A stretch of DNA of 64,000 nt from Luteimonas fraxinea (GCF_021233355.1 NZ_CP089507.1:2357001-2421000), one strand, 5' to 3'. Shown: positions 22,523 through 32,058, counted from the stretch's first letter. Translations and numbers: made by a program. Notes: generated by a model from the sequence alone, not told the origin.

Positions 22523-23302
22523 TCAGGGCTTGTTGGGATAGCCGGTCACGATTCTATAGCCGATGTCGAGCTGGTTCGAACGCTCGAGGACCAGGCGCAC
22601 CGAGAACACGTCGACTGCGCTGGTGTCGCCCCGGCTGACCGAAATCCCGGTGCTGGCGTCGAACGTGGTGTCGATGACCAGACGGTTGCCGCCGCTGCCG
22701 TCGGCCCAGGCATCGACCCGGCCCTGGTGATCGGCGATCGTCGCGGACACGAAGCGCTCGGCCTCCGGCAGATCACGGAAGCTGGACGCCGCGCTGATGT
22801 TGTCGCGGCTCACCCGGTCGAGCAGCCACTGTTCGCTCTTGCCGACGTGGCGCTCGATCAGATGCCCGCCGGCCTCCTCATGTGCCTCGAGTCCGCCGCC
22901 GGGCACTTCGGCGGTCGCGTCGGGGCCTTCGGGCGACTCGATGCTGCCGAGATAGGTCTCGATCCGCCCGATCGTCGCCTCGACCGCATCCCGCTCGACA
23001 CGCGACAGCGCTTGCGCCGGCAACGCATTCAGCGCATCCCGGATGTCGCCCAGCAGCGGGCCGAGTTCGTCGGCGAACACCGGGCTGCGCTCGGCGAGGG
23101 TGACCGCGCCTCCGGTTTCGGCCAGGAAGCCGGTCAGCTCGCCTGCATCGACGCGAGCTGCAATGTGGCTGTCGAGCGCATCGCGGCTCATCGTAGCGAG
23201 TCCCCCGGCTGTGGCTGCGCCGTCGGTGCGTGCGCCATTTGCTGAAACAGGCCAGCCCGGCTGGGATGCGGCGAGCGGTGTGGAAGTCACATCCATCGGC
23301 AC
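22523..23302 (-). CDS. Toxin with C-terminal RNase A-like (CdiA-CT type) domain
   Basis: The last 120 residues of this 259-residue protein match the bacterial RNase A-like toxin domain. It begins GGHLIERHVGKS, with His152; Arg163 follows 11 residues later, and the chain ends IVTGYPNKP with Thr253 and Tyr255. In the Yersinia kristensenii CdiA toxin the reported active-site residues (His175, Arg186, Thr276, Tyr278, as I recall) have the same spacings. Residues 1-140 are an Ala-rich, partly helical region with no known domain, signal peptide or membrane segment. There is no cdiB or large cdiA near, so delivery is unclear. The start is GTG with AGGA five bases upstream; ATG at 23296 is an alternative. 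An immunity gene follows directly. Confidence 0.78.
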   Translation of the reverse strand: MPMDVTSTPLAASQPGWPVSANGARTDGAATAGGLATMSRDALDSHIAARVDAGELTGFLAETGGAVTLAERSPVFADELGPLLGDIRDALNALPAQALSRVERDAVEATIGRIETYLGSIESPEGPDATAEVPGGGLEAHEEAGGHLIERHVGKSEQWLLDRVSRDNISAASSFRDLPEAERFVSATIADHQGRVDAWADGSGGNRLVIDTTFDASTGISVSRGDTSAVDVFSVRLVLERSNQLDIGYRIVTGYPNKP

Positions 23303-23486
23303 TGCTGTCCTGTCATGGGATGACCGGACACTAATGTGCCAGGCCCCCTCCTACATCCTCGGGGCGACCCGAGGCAACGGGCACCTCCCATGACCTGTGT
23401 CACGCGCGCTGTGCGGAGTCTGTGCCCACACTGCACGTCATTCAGCCTGTTTTGGCTACCCTCGCTCACCCTCTGCTGGTGGTCCG

Positions 23487-25775
23487 ATGCCGAATCCAAT
23501 GTCTCCTGACGTGCCGACGCCCCTGCGTCTTCGCGTGGGTGACGGCGTCGTCGACCTCGCGACGCGCGAAATCCTCATGCCCGGTGCGCGCGGCCCGCGC
23601 CGCGTCACGCCGAAAGCGATCGGTGTGCTGCGGATGCTGGCACGCGTGCCCGGTGCAGTGGTCGGACGCAGTGAGCTGCTTGCCGAAGTGTGGCCGGATA
23701 CGCTGCCGACCGACGATGTTCTGACACAAGCGATTACTCAGCTACGCAAAGCATTCACCGGCGAAACAGGCAGTGTCGACAAGCGCTACATCGAAACGAT
23801 TGCGAAGGGCGGTTATCGCCTCACGGTGCCTGTTGATGTAATGCACGCGGAGTCTGCTTCTGTTGCCGACCATACCGCTCAGGAAGCGGAGTCACCTCCT
23901 GTACCGCATCGAAGGCCTGCGAGTGCAATCCATGGTCATCGCGGTTGGCTGTTGGTATGCGCGGCGCTGCTGCTGCTCGCTATCGGCGCCTTGGGAGTGT
24001 GGACCACATTCGAAGCTGTGCGCACCGCTGCGGATCCCCTGAGCGGCAGCCCAGGTCCCACGCCTGTCAGTCTTCCGTACCGGCTCATTACCAACGCGAC
24101 AGGGTTCGAGCTTTCACCCTCACTGTCTCCCGATGCGTCGATGGTCGCGTATTCAGCATCAGGACCTGGCGATGCCGATCGTCAGTCCACGATCATGGTG
24201 CAGACCACATCGAGCGCCGCACCACGGCCATTGTCGCGACCGCCACCAGGTGCACGCGACGACTTGCCAGCTTGGTCTCCCGATGGCCGCGAGATCGCAT
24301 TCGCACGCTGGGAGGCAAACGGTGCGTGTCGAGTGCTTCTGATGCCGGCCGCCGGCATCGGCGATGAACGCGAGATCGCACGCTGTGACGGCAGCGATCT
24401 TTTAAGCTTCGACTGGCTGCCCAATGGCAAAGAATTGTTGTTTGGCACAATGACTGGCGCTGAAAATGAGACCCGACTGCGCATTCTTGATCCTGTCAGC
24501 GGCCGCTGGCGGGGCCTCGATTATCCGGGCGCTGCCGGCGACCTCGATTTCGCGCCTCAGGTCTCGCCAGACGGCCGCTGGATCGGCTTTATCCGCAATC
24601 CGCAAATGGGCGACCTTTGGCGCGTTCCAATAGAGGGTGGCACGCCGGAGCAGATCACCCATCTAGGTGCCGAGTTTCGCGGCTGGAGCTGGTCGCCTGA
24701 TGGAGAAGGGATGGTGTTCGGACTCCGCGTCGACAGCGAGGCGCGCCTCTACCTTGCCCAAATCGACGATGGAATGATTGTTGATATGGGTATCGAGGAC
24801 GCGCAATCGCCCTCGATCTCTGCGGCGAATGGAATGATGGCGTTCGTGCATCGCAGGCCGCAATTCGGCCTCTATCGCGTGGAATCGGAGACCGGAGAGT
24901 GGCGGCGTCTTTTCACGTCTTCAGGGCGCGACTCTCAGCCGATTCTTGCTCCGGATGGTAGACAGATTGTTTTCACGTCGGATCGTGCTGGTCGTTTCGA
25001 GTTGTGGTGGTCCCGTTTGGACTCGCCGGATTCGCTCAGGCCGATTGCCGGTGTGCGTCCAGACACCCGGCAGCCTCCAATCTGGTCTGCAGACAGTCGC
25101 CACCTGATTGTGACGGCGCTCGACGACGCTAACGCACCGATGATCCTGGAGATAGAACCGGAGAGCGGTCGGATCGAGAGACTTCCGCTATCGGGTTCGC
25201 GCCCTGCGCAAGCGGCATACGGCCCGTCGGGCACCCTGTTCGTGATTGAAGGTGCGGGCGCCGATGAGGGCGGTACGACGCTCGTGGCCTATGACCGCAC
25301 CACGTGGAAGCCCAAAGGACGCATCTCCGACGTATCTCAAGTCCGTTTTGACAAGGCGAGCGGGCGAGTGTTCTACACCCGCTTGGATGCAAGCGGCCTC
25401 TGGATGGCGCCGCCAACGCTCGACATGGGTGCAATTGTCCGGCTCAGTGAATCTGTGCCTTCGCGTTGGCGTTATCGGAGTTGGTCGGTCACCGAGGACG
25501 GCGCGATCATCTATTTGGATGCCGCACCGTCCTGCAGATCACGCATGTCACGCTATCGGATTGAAGACCAGCTGCTCGCATCCGTGGACAGTGTCTGCGT
25601 GGACCCGGTGATCCACAGCTCGACGAACGGACTCTCCACCGCTAACGGCGCGTGGTTCGTCTCGCTGGCGTCAGAAGATGGCAGTGACATCGGTTTCATG
25701 ACAATTCCGCCGCCGCGTCTCCAACATGCTGGATTCTTCAAGTGGTTGATATCGAAGAGAAAGCAAGCGTCGTAG
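23487..25775 (+). CDS. CadC-like membrane transcriptional regulator with TolB-type propeller
   Basis: Residues 15-115 form an OmpR/CadC-type winged helix, with the recognisable ending KRYIETIAKGGYRLTVPV. A single membrane helix lies at about 153-173 (WLLVCAALLLLAIGALGVW). The outer part is a long beta-propeller with repeated SPDG/PDGR blades (SPSLSPDAS, PAWSPDGREIAFAR, APDGRQIVFTSDRAG). Such proteins bind DNA directly from the inner membrane and sense something in the periplasm. The start at 23487 lies before a conserved core; the ATG at 23499 is an alternative. It precedes an AraC regulator and a TonB receptor in the same direction and may control them. Base composition is somewhat less GC-rich than its neighbours. 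Confidence 0.85.
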   Translation: MPNPMSPDVPTPLRLRVGDGVVDLATREILMPGARGPRRVTPKAIGVLRMLARVPGAVVGRSELLAEVWPDTLPTDDVLTQAITQLRKAFTGETGSVDKRYIETIAKGGYRLTVPVDVMHAESASVADHTAQEAESPPVPHRRPASAIHGHRGWLLVCAALLLLAIGALGVWTTFEAVRTAADPLSGSPGPTPVSLPYRLITNATGFELSPSLSPDASMVAYSASGPGDADRQSTIMVQTTSSAAPRPLSRPPPGARDDLPAWSPDGREIAFARWEANGACRVLLMPAAGIGDEREIARCDGSDLLSFDWLPNGKELLFGTMTGAENETRLRILDPVSGRWRGLDYPGAAGDLDFAPQVSPDGRWIGFIRNPQMGDLWRVPIEGGTPEQITHLGAEFRGWSWSPDGEGMVFGLRVDSEARLYLAQIDDGMIVDMGIEDAQSPSISAANGMMAFVHRRPQFGLYRVESETGEWRRLFTSSGRDSQPILAPDGRQIVFTSDRAGRFELWWSRLDSPDSLRPIAGVRPDTRQPPIWSADSRHLIVTALDDANAPMILEIEPESGRIERLPLSGSRPAQAAYGPSGTLFVIEGAGADEGGTTLVAYDRTTWKPKGRISDVSQVRFDKASGRVFYTRLDASGLWMAPPTLDMGAIVRLSESVPSRWRYRSWSVTEDGAIIYLDAAPSCRSRMSRYRIEDQLLASVDSVCVDPVIHSSTNGLSTANGAWFVSLASEDGSDIGFMTIPPPRLQHAGFFKWLISKRKQAS

Positions 25776-25883
25776 TTTTTTCGTATACCGTTTCGCCACG
25801 ATTTCGGCAAAGTCTAAGGTCAACTTCGGGCAAGTGGCGCTCTTAACCCGCAGAACGCTCTCATCCAAGATGAGAGTGATCCA

Positions 25884-26753
25884 ATGTCGACCTGTTTGTG
25901 GGCCGCGCGCGGCCAGGTGCTCGCCTATGAAACGCTTGAGCGCGCCGCCCAGTGTCTTGCCACCGCCCGTCTGGGCGGTCTGCAGATGTCAGCACCCGTT
26001 TTCAACTTGTGGATTCAGGTCCGCGGCGATGGATGGATCGAATCACGCGAAGGGCGCTTCCGTCTTAGACACGGCGACTGGATGGCCTTCGAAAAAGAAT
26101 CTTCACCTCTGGTCCAAAGTGGTCCGCAGGGGCTGTGCGTCGGAATCGCGCTGGACACCGCGGCGCTTGAATCCCTGCAGGCGCTGAGTGACGGCAACCT
26201 GTACGCGGGGCGCGGACGTTTGGCGAGAGGGGAGTTGCGTATCCTCTTTCGATTGTGGCGAAAGGCAGCGCAATCCGATGGCGGTGCTTTATCGGTGCGT
26301 CCATTGCTCCTGCAATTGGCTGAAGTGCAGCGCGACCTGGCTGCACGTGTGCGACGTTGTCCGGGGCGGTCACGCAGCCGCAAACGGCAGGTATTCGGTC
26401 GTATGCAGCGTGCTCACATGTATCTCGAAGGCAATGCAGACCGTGTCGTCCGGATCAGCGAGCTGGCGGACCTGACGAGCTTTTCCAGCTGGTATTTCTC
26501 GAAGGCCTTCCACGCGCTGTACGACGAAAGCCCACAGACGCTTTCCGTGCGGCTTCGCTTGGAACGTGCAGCTCTATTGCTGCGCACGACGTCAATGATG
26601 GTAGGCGAGGTGGCCGCCGCAACGGGTTTCGACAACTGCTGCAGCTTCGCGCGCGCGTTCAAGAATCATCATGGGGTTCCGGCAAGCGGTTATCGCGTCG
26701 CGAGCCGCGCCGCGCGCTCGCAAGCTGTCAACGATGTCCATGCATTGGCTTAA
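25884..26753 (+). CDS. AraC-family transcriptional regulator
   Basis: The 289-residue protein has a C-terminal AraC/XylS double helix-turn-helix (about residues 185-275) with the pattern ISELADLTSFSSWYFSKAFHALYDESPQT and the second helix VAAATGFDNCCSFARAFKNHHGVPASGYR. The N-terminal half looks like a cupin-like sensor (HGDWMAFEKESSPLVQSGPQG). The ATG at 25884 follows GAGAG. It lies between the CadC-like sensor and a TonB-dependent receptor, all on the plus strand, and is a plausible activator of the receptor. The ligand is unknown. Confidence 0.85.
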   Translation: MSTCLWAARGQVLAYETLERAAQCLATARLGGLQMSAPVFNLWIQVRGDGWIESREGRFRLRHGDWMAFEKESSPLVQSGPQGLCVGIALDTAALESLQALSDGNLYAGRGRLARGELRILFRLWRKAAQSDGGALSVRPLLLQLAEVQRDLAARVRRCPGRSRSRKRQVFGRMQRAHMYLEGNADRVVRISELADLTSFSSWYFSKAFHALYDESPQTLSVRLRLERAALLLRTTSMMVGEVAAATGFDNCCSFARAFKNHHGVPASGYRVASRAARSQAVNDVHALA

Positions 26754-26917
26754 CACGCGGACGTGACTCCAACGCCGGCACGAAGGGATACGAAAAGTAA
26801 ACGCCAGATTCGGCAAAGGGAGAGGTTGATAGTGGCAAGGCAGTGCAAGTCGTTCCAGACGTAACGTGCGAATGGCGTCTTAACGCCTCAGTAACACACA
26901 CACTCTGGAGAGAGACT

Positions 26918-29824
26918 TTGAAGAATTTTCGCACTCCCGCACTGCGGAAGGGCTTGCTGCCAGCCGCGATCCTGACCGCGATCGTGCCGGGTGCCGCTTT
27001 TGCTCAGGCCCAGACCACGGAAGCCCCGACCACGCTCGACCGTATCGAAGTGACTGGCTCGCGCATCCGTCAGGTCGACCTTGAAACCGCGCAGCCCGTT
27101 CTGCAGATCACGCGTGAAGATCTCCAGACCCAGGGTTACAGCTCGGTCGCCGACATCCTTGAGAACATCACGTCGGCAGGTTCGCCGGCCATCAGCCGCG
27201 CTTCGCCGCTGAGCTCGGGTGAAGCCGTCGGTGGTACGTACATCGACCTGCGCAACCTGGGCCCGCAGCGCACGCTGGTTCTGGTCAACGGCCGTCGTCT
27301 CGGTATTACCACGGGTGGTCTGCAGGACGTTTCCGCGATCCCGACCTCGATGGTCGAGCGCATTGAAATCCTGAAGGACGGCGCGTCGACGATCTACGGC
27401 TCGGACGCTGTCGCCGGCGTGATCAACATCATCACACGCCGCAACTTCGACGGCGCAGAAGTCGGCGCGTACTACGGCCAGTGGGGCGAGGGCGACGGTG
27501 CAGTCGAGCGTTACGACATCGTGGTCGGTTCGACCGGCGAGCGTACGTCGCTGACCTTCGGCGCCGAGTATGCGAAGGAAGACCCGGTGTTCGCACCGGA
27601 CCGCTGGTTCTCGCGTGACACGTTCCCGACCGGCCCCAAGAGTGCGCCGTTCCCGGGCGGTGCGTCCGGCGTTCGCAAGGAAGGCCAGTTCACCTTCAAC
27701 GGCGTGAATTACACGCTGCGTCGTGACGTGCCGAACCTGGATCCGACCCAGTTCTCCAGCTACCGTCCGGTGAACGCTGCAATCGACCAGACGTTCCCGA
27801 GCCAGCAGTCCACCGTCTACAGCGGTATCGAGCGCAAGTCGGCGTTCCTGAGCTCGATCGTGGACATCACCGACAACATCACGCTCGAAACCGACTTGTT
27901 GTATTCGGATCGTGATTCGTACGCGCGGAATGCGGGCTATCCGTTCCAGAGTGCGGCGTTCGACAACAGCGCCGGCGGTCTGTCTGAAGACAGCGTATTC
28001 AACCCGGTCGGTGAAGCAGTGAGCTACACCCGTCGCGGTTGGGAAGTGCCGCGTGAAGTCCGCAACAGTCTGCAGACGTTCCGTATCTCGAATGCCATCA
28101 AGGGTTCGTTCGAGTTCGGCGACAACCGCATTTTCGATTGGGACGTCGGCCACCTGTACAACCAGAACAAGGGTGTGCAGATCAGCACGGGTAACCTGAA
28201 TACTCTGAACGTCGCCCGCGCGACCGGCCCGTCGTTCCGCAACTCGGATGGCGTGGTTCAGTGCGGCACCGCGGACAACCCGATCACCCTCGGTACCGGT
28301 CCCGGCGCGTGTACGCCATGGAACCCGCTGATCCCGTTCGGCTATGCCGCCGAGAACAGCCTGGGCGATCCGAACGTGCAGGCCTATCTGTACAAGCCGG
28401 GTCAGGCACTGTCCGAAACCGAAACCCGCAGCTACTTCGCCAACATCAGCGGCGCGATCTTCGAACTGCCGGCCGGCGATCTGGGCTTCGCGGTCGGTGT
28501 CGAACACCGTCAGGAGCGTGGCTCGTTCTCGCCTGACGCACTCGCGCAGACCGGTGACTCGACCGACCTCGCGTCTGGCCCGACGGGCGGCTCCTACAGC
28601 CTCGACGAAATCTACGCCGAGCTGCAGATTCCGCTGCTGTCGGACGTGCCGTTCGCGCAGGAATTGAGCATCAACCTCGCGTCGCGCTACTCCGATTACG
28701 ACACCTTCGGTGACACCACCAACAGCAAGGCCGGCTTCACCTGGAAGCCGATCGAATCGCTGCTGGTGCGTGGTACCTGGTCGCAGGGCTTCCGCGCTCC
28801 GACGATCGGCGATCTGTTCGGTGGCGAATCCCAGTCGTTCGAGTTCTATGCTGATCCGTGCGACAGCGTCTACGGCATTGCCGCCGGCAGCGCCCGCTGC
28901 CTCGCCGACGTGCCGGCGGATTTCCGTCAGCGCGCCAACACGCCGGATGGTCTGTCGGAAAGCCAGGAAGACCAGTCCGACCGCGCTTTCACATCCGGCT
29001 CGAACCCGGGTCTGACGCCGGAAGAGTCGGTCAGCAAGACGCTCGGCCTGGTGTACAGCCCGTCGCAGATCGAAGGTCTGAACGTGGCGCTCGACTGGTG
29101 GAACGTCCGCATCGACAACACGATCATCGGCGATGCGCCGACGACCGTGCTCGACGATTGCTACGTGCGCGGTATCGAATCGCGTTGCTCGGATCCGACC
29201 GGCTCGCGCTTCACGCGTGACGCGGATGGTGTGATCACCTCGTTCTTCTACGCGGGAATCAACGCTGGTTTCATCGAGACGGAAGGTTACGACCTCGATG
29301 TGAACTACGCGTTCCAAACCGACTACGGCAACTTCCGCGCGTCGTGGCTCAATACGTATGTGTCGAAGAACGAACTCAAGCAGGACAGCAACGACGCTGT
29401 GCCGCCGTCGCAATCGAACGGCTTCTCGGGCGGCGCGGGTATCAACTTCCGCATCCGCTCGAACGCGACGCTCGGTTGGGAAATGGGCGACTTCGGCGTC
29501 ACATGGACGGCGCGTTACTACTCGGGCGTCAAGGAAAACTGCCTCAATGCCGTGACGCGTCCCGGTATCTGCAGCCTGCCGAACTACACCGCGCCTGATC
29601 TGGACGGTGCGATCTCGCCGCAGAACGAGATCGGCTCCAACACGTTCCACGACGTCCAGTTCCGCTGGACCGCGCCGTGGAATGCAACGGTTTCGCTGGG
29701 TGCTAACAACGTGTTCGAGCACTACTCGGCGCCGATGTACTCGAACCCGGCTTCGGGCTCGGCCTATTACGGCGGCTACGACATCGGTCGTTTCCTGTAC
29801 ATGCAGTACAACCAGCGCTTCTGA
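26918..29824 (+). CDS. TonB-dependent outer membrane receptor
   Basis: The protein has a signal peptide ending PGAAFA, a plug domain (DRIEVTGSRIRQVD, then LRNLGPQRTLVLVNGRRLG and GASTIYGSDAVAGVINIITRR), and a long beta-barrel ending in an aromatic-rich strand with terminal Phe. At 968 residues it fits the oligosaccharide/peptide-type receptors abundant in Xanthomonadaceae. The best start is TTG at 26918: GGAGAGAG precedes it and it gives a proper signal peptide; an in-frame start further upstream (26843) adds no signal-like sequence. Substrate cannot be read from sequence. Two hairpins follow the stop. Confidence 0.9.
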   Translation: MKNFRTPALRKGLLPAAILTAIVPGAAFAQAQTTEAPTTLDRIEVTGSRIRQVDLETAQPVLQITREDLQTQGYSSVADILENITSAGSPAISRASPLSSGEAVGGTYIDLRNLGPQRTLVLVNGRRLGITTGGLQDVSAIPTSMVERIEILKDGASTIYGSDAVAGVINIITRRNFDGAEVGAYYGQWGEGDGAVERYDIVVGSTGERTSLTFGAEYAKEDPVFAPDRWFSRDTFPTGPKSAPFPGGASGVRKEGQFTFNGVNYTLRRDVPNLDPTQFSSYRPVNAAIDQTFPSQQSTVYSGIERKSAFLSSIVDITDNITLETDLLYSDRDSYARNAGYPFQSAAFDNSAGGLSEDSVFNPVGEAVSYTRRGWEVPREVRNSLQTFRISNAIKGSFEFGDNRIFDWDVGHLYNQNKGVQISTGNLNTLNVARATGPSFRNSDGVVQCGTADNPITLGTGPGACTPWNPLIPFGYAAENSLGDPNVQAYLYKPGQALSETETRSYFANISGAIFELPAGDLGFAVGVEHRQERGSFSPDALAQTGDSTDLASGPTGGSYSLDEIYAELQIPLLSDVPFAQELSINLASRYSDYDTFGDTTNSKAGFTWKPIESLLVRGTWSQGFRAPTIGDLFGGESQSFEFYADPCDSVYGIAAGSARCLADVPADFRQRANTPDGLSESQEDQSDRAFTSGSNPGLTPEESVSKTLGLVYSPSQIEGLNVALDWWNVRIDNTIIGDAPTTVLDDCYVRGIESRCSDPTGSRFTRDADGVITSFFYAGINAGFIETEGYDLDVNYAFQTDYGNFRASWLNTYVSKNELKQDSNDAVPPSQSNGFSGGAGINFRIRSNATLGWEMGDFGVTWTARYYSGVKENCLNAVTRPGICSLPNYTAPDLDGAISPQNEIGSNTFHDVQFRWTAPWNATVSLGANNVFEHYSAPMYSNPASGSAYYGGYDIGRFLYMQYNQRF

Positions 29825-29848
29825 TCCATCGAAGCTCTGTGTGAACCG

Positions 29849-29880
29849 CTACGGCCCCGAAAGGGGCCGTAGTTCTGTGT
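29849..29880 (+). terminator. Terminator of the TonB receptor gene
   Basis: CTACGGCCCC (29849-29858) and GGGGCCGTAG (29863-29872) form a perfect 10 bp stem with a GAAA loop, followed by TTCTGTGT. It lies 25 bases after the receptor stop codon. Confidence 0.8.
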
Positions 29881-29916
29881 GGCGCTGTCGCTCTGCCCAC
29901 CGCTCTTCCAGCTGCA

Positions 29917-29950
29917 ACAACAAAAGCCGCCCTCGGGCGGCTTTTGTTGT
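29917..29950. terminator. Strong bidirectional terminator
   Basis: A 16 bp perfect inverted repeat, ACAACAAAAGCCGCCC and its complement (29917-29932, 29935-29950), includes its own A and T runs. It can stop transcription from both sides: the receptor gene on the left and the REC-HDOD gene on the right. Confidence 0.9.
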
Positions 29951-30138
29951 TTCGATGCAACGCGCTTGACTCGCGAATTCCAACGCAACCGGGCGTTGAG
30001 CCGATGTGCCGACCCGCGAACGCCGGCTGTGCGCCTGCTCAGGTGACATGCCCGCGGCGAGGGCAGGGCTACACGCCGATCACATCACGACCTGCATCAG
30101 CGCTTCCGATCCGGATCGAACACCGCAACCGCCGACGC

Positions 30139-31245
30139 TCAGACGGCCTGCGCTTGCCCCACGCCCCGCAATCGCTCGGCATGCGCGCGCCAGTCATCGA
30201 GTTTGTCGAGCACGCCGGTGCGCTGCAGATACTCCTCGCGCACGGGCTCGCCCGAGGCGAGTGCGGTCGCGACGTGGACCGCGCCAGTGATCCAGAAACT
30301 GCGCGTGCCGGCGCGGACCGGATCGCGCTGGAACGCGACCGCCTCGATGATCGGCATTGGCAGGCCCCAGAGGCCGAGCAGGTAGGCGCCGGCTTCGGTG
30401 TGGCCCGACGCGTCGATTGGCTGGCTGTCGACGGGTGCGCGCTCGTCGCGGACGCCCGGCAGCAGCAGGCCGATGTCGGCCAGCAGGGCCGCGGTAGCAC
30501 CGAGCTCGGTGCTCGATTCCGGCAACATGCGGCGGGCGAGCTGCGATGCCATCAACGCCCGTTGCTGCATCGCCGGGCGATCCAGATCACTGCGCGCGGC
30601 ATACGCGAAGACTTCGCTGGTGAGCACCAGATCGCGCATCGTCACCATACCCAGCCGGGTCACGGCCGAGCGCAGGTCGGTGATGGTGCGACCGAACGAG
30701 AAATACGCCGAGTTGCACAGCTGCAGGACGCGGGCCGCGATGGCGGGATCGCCCGAAATCAGCTGCGCGATGTCGGCGGCGCTGGTGTCGTCGGAATCGA
30801 GCGCGCTCGCCAGCGCGAGATAGGTCTGCGGTGGTGACGGGAGCCTGTCGATCCGGCCGATGCGCTCGCGCAGGGTCGGGTTGTCGAGCAACTCGCGCAG
30901 CTCCTCGAGGCTGGCGATCGCTTCCAGCAGTTGGGCTTCACCGACCGGCAGCGGCAGAAAGCGGTGCGCAAGCGACAGCAGGCGTGCCGGCGGCTGACCG
31001 CCGACGACCGCGATGCGGGAGGTTTCCGGGCGCAGCGTGCGGATCCGGCCCAGCAGAGTGTCGACCGGCATGTCGGGCAGCATCGGCGCGACCAGCACCA
31101 CGTCCGGTGGCGTCTCGACGATCGATGCCAGGGCGGTCGCACCATCGGACGCGCGCTGCACCTGCCACGCCGCGTCCATGTCCGCGACGAGCGCAACGAG
31201 ATCGGACGGCAGGCTGTCCTCGCCACCCACGAAAAGAATGCGCAC
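30139..31245 (-). CDS. Response regulator receiver / HDOD domain protein
   Basis: The 368-residue protein begins like a receiver domain (MRILFVGGEDSLPSDL, then DVVLVAPMLPDMPVDTLLGRI), though the phospho-acceptor region reads VLVAPML, so the usual Asp may be missing. From about residue 125 an HDOD domain follows, with LPSPPQTYLAL, ISGDPAIAARVLQLCNSAYFSFG and AVTRLGMVTMRDLVL. HDOD proteins act in signalling, motility or stress responses without catalytic HD residues. The start is GTG at 31245. Partner and target are unknown. Confidence 0.82.
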   Translation of the reverse strand: MRILFVGGEDSLPSDLVALVADMDAAWQVQRASDGATALASIVETPPDVVLVAPMLPDMPVDTLLGRIRTLRPETSRIAVVGGQPPARLLSLAHRFLPLPVGEAQLLEAIASLEELRELLDNPTLRERIGRIDRLPSPPQTYLALASALDSDDTSAADIAQLISGDPAIAARVLQLCNSAYFSFGRTITDLRSAVTRLGMVTMRDLVLTSEVFAYAARSDLDRPAMQQRALMASQLARRMLPESSTELGATAALLADIGLLLPGVRDERAPVDSQPIDASGHTEAGAYLLGLWGLPMPIIEAVAFQRDPVRAGTRSFWITGAVHVATALASGEPVREEYLQRTGVLDKLDDWRAHAERLRGVGQAQAV

Positions 31246-31370
31246 GCAGGACGTCCCCGGATGGCCGCAGCACCCCCGTGGCGTCGGCTCGCGGCGATGT
31301 TAGCAACCACGCCGCGCGGGTTTCGGCGGCGTGTCGCAAACTGTGACGGCGGAAACGCCGTCGCAGCGAA

Positions 31371-31901
31371 TTACTCGGCCTTGTAGGCGGCGATGGCTTC
31401 GTTGAGCAATGCCTTGGCTTCCGCCGCATCGCCCCAGCCGCTGATCTTCACCCACTTGCCCTTCTCGAGATCCTTGTAGTGCTCGAAGAAGTGGCCGATG
31501 CGCTCGAGCCAGTGGGCCGACACCTTGTCTAGGTCGTCGACGTGCGCGTAACCGCCGAACACCTTGTCGACCGGCACCGCGAGGATCTTCTCGTCGCTGC
31601 CGGCCTCGTCGGTCATCTTCAGCACGCCGACCGGACGGCAGCGGATCACCGAGCCGGGGATCAGCGGCAGCGGGAGCACCACCAGCACGTCGGCCGGATC
31701 GCCGTCACCGCAGACGGTGTTCGGCACGTAGCCGTAGTTGCAGGGGTAGCGCATCGGCGTGGACAGGATGCGGTCGACGAAGATCGCGCCGCTTTCCTTG
31801 TCGACCTCGTACTTGACCGGCTCGGCGTCCTTCGGGATTTCGATGATGACGTTGATTTCGTCCGGCGGGTTCTTGCCGGTGGAGACGGAGCCAAGGCCCA
31901 T
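31371..31901 (-). CDS. ppa: Inorganic pyrophosphatase
   Basis: A family I soluble pyrophosphatase that splits PPi to two phosphates and pulls biosynthesis forward. The 176-residue length is usual. Active-site motifs are clear: [35 protein letters not shown] and the metal-binding [10 protein letters not shown]. The ATG at 31901 is the only sensible start. A membrane pyrophosphatase (hppA) is also encoded in this window, so the cell has both soluble and ion-pumping routes for PPi. Confidence 0.97.
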   Translation of the reverse strand: MGLGSVSTGKNPPDEINVIIEIPKDAEPVKYEVDKESGAIFVDRILSTPMRYPCNYGYVPNTVCGDGDPADVLVVLPLPLIPGSVIRCRPVGVLKMTDEAGSDEKILAVPVDKVFGGYAHVDDLDKVSAHWLERIGHFFEHYKDLEKGKWVKISGWGDAAEAKALLNEAIAAYKAE

Positions 31902-32021
31902 AGCGATGCACTTCCAATGGTCGATTCAGAACGCCCATTTTACGGCCAACGATGTTGCGGCGCAGCGCCGATCGCGAGCGATGGTTTCCGATGCAACGTC
32001 AGGCGCGGCGGCCGACCAAGG

Positions 32022-32058
32022 GTACGCCCCAGTATGGGCGGGCCATACGGGGGCGTAC
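32022..32058. repeat. Long near-perfect palindrome
   Basis: GTACGCCCC-A-GTATGG (32022-32037) is the inverse complement of CCATAC-G-GGGGCGTAC (32043-32058): 15 of 16 positions pair, around a five-base centre. It lies in the divergent promoter region of ppa and the M91 peptidase gene, 40 bases before the latter. It lacks a U-run. It could be an operator, or a hairpin in the 5' end of the peptidase mRNA. Confidence 0.75.

Noticed and set aside
22523..23302. Type IV secretion (XVIPCD-type) effector assignment for the RNase A-like toxin
   Set aside because: The Xanthomonas T4SS signal domain is at the C-terminus, but here the toxin domain occupies that end and the N-terminal part shows no such motif.
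26888..29722. A 944-codon open frame antisense to the TonB receptor
   Set aside because: In very GC-rich genes the antisense frame often stays open. The translation is Arg/Val-rich with no domain, signal or ribosome-binding site, while the sense strand encodes a complete receptor.
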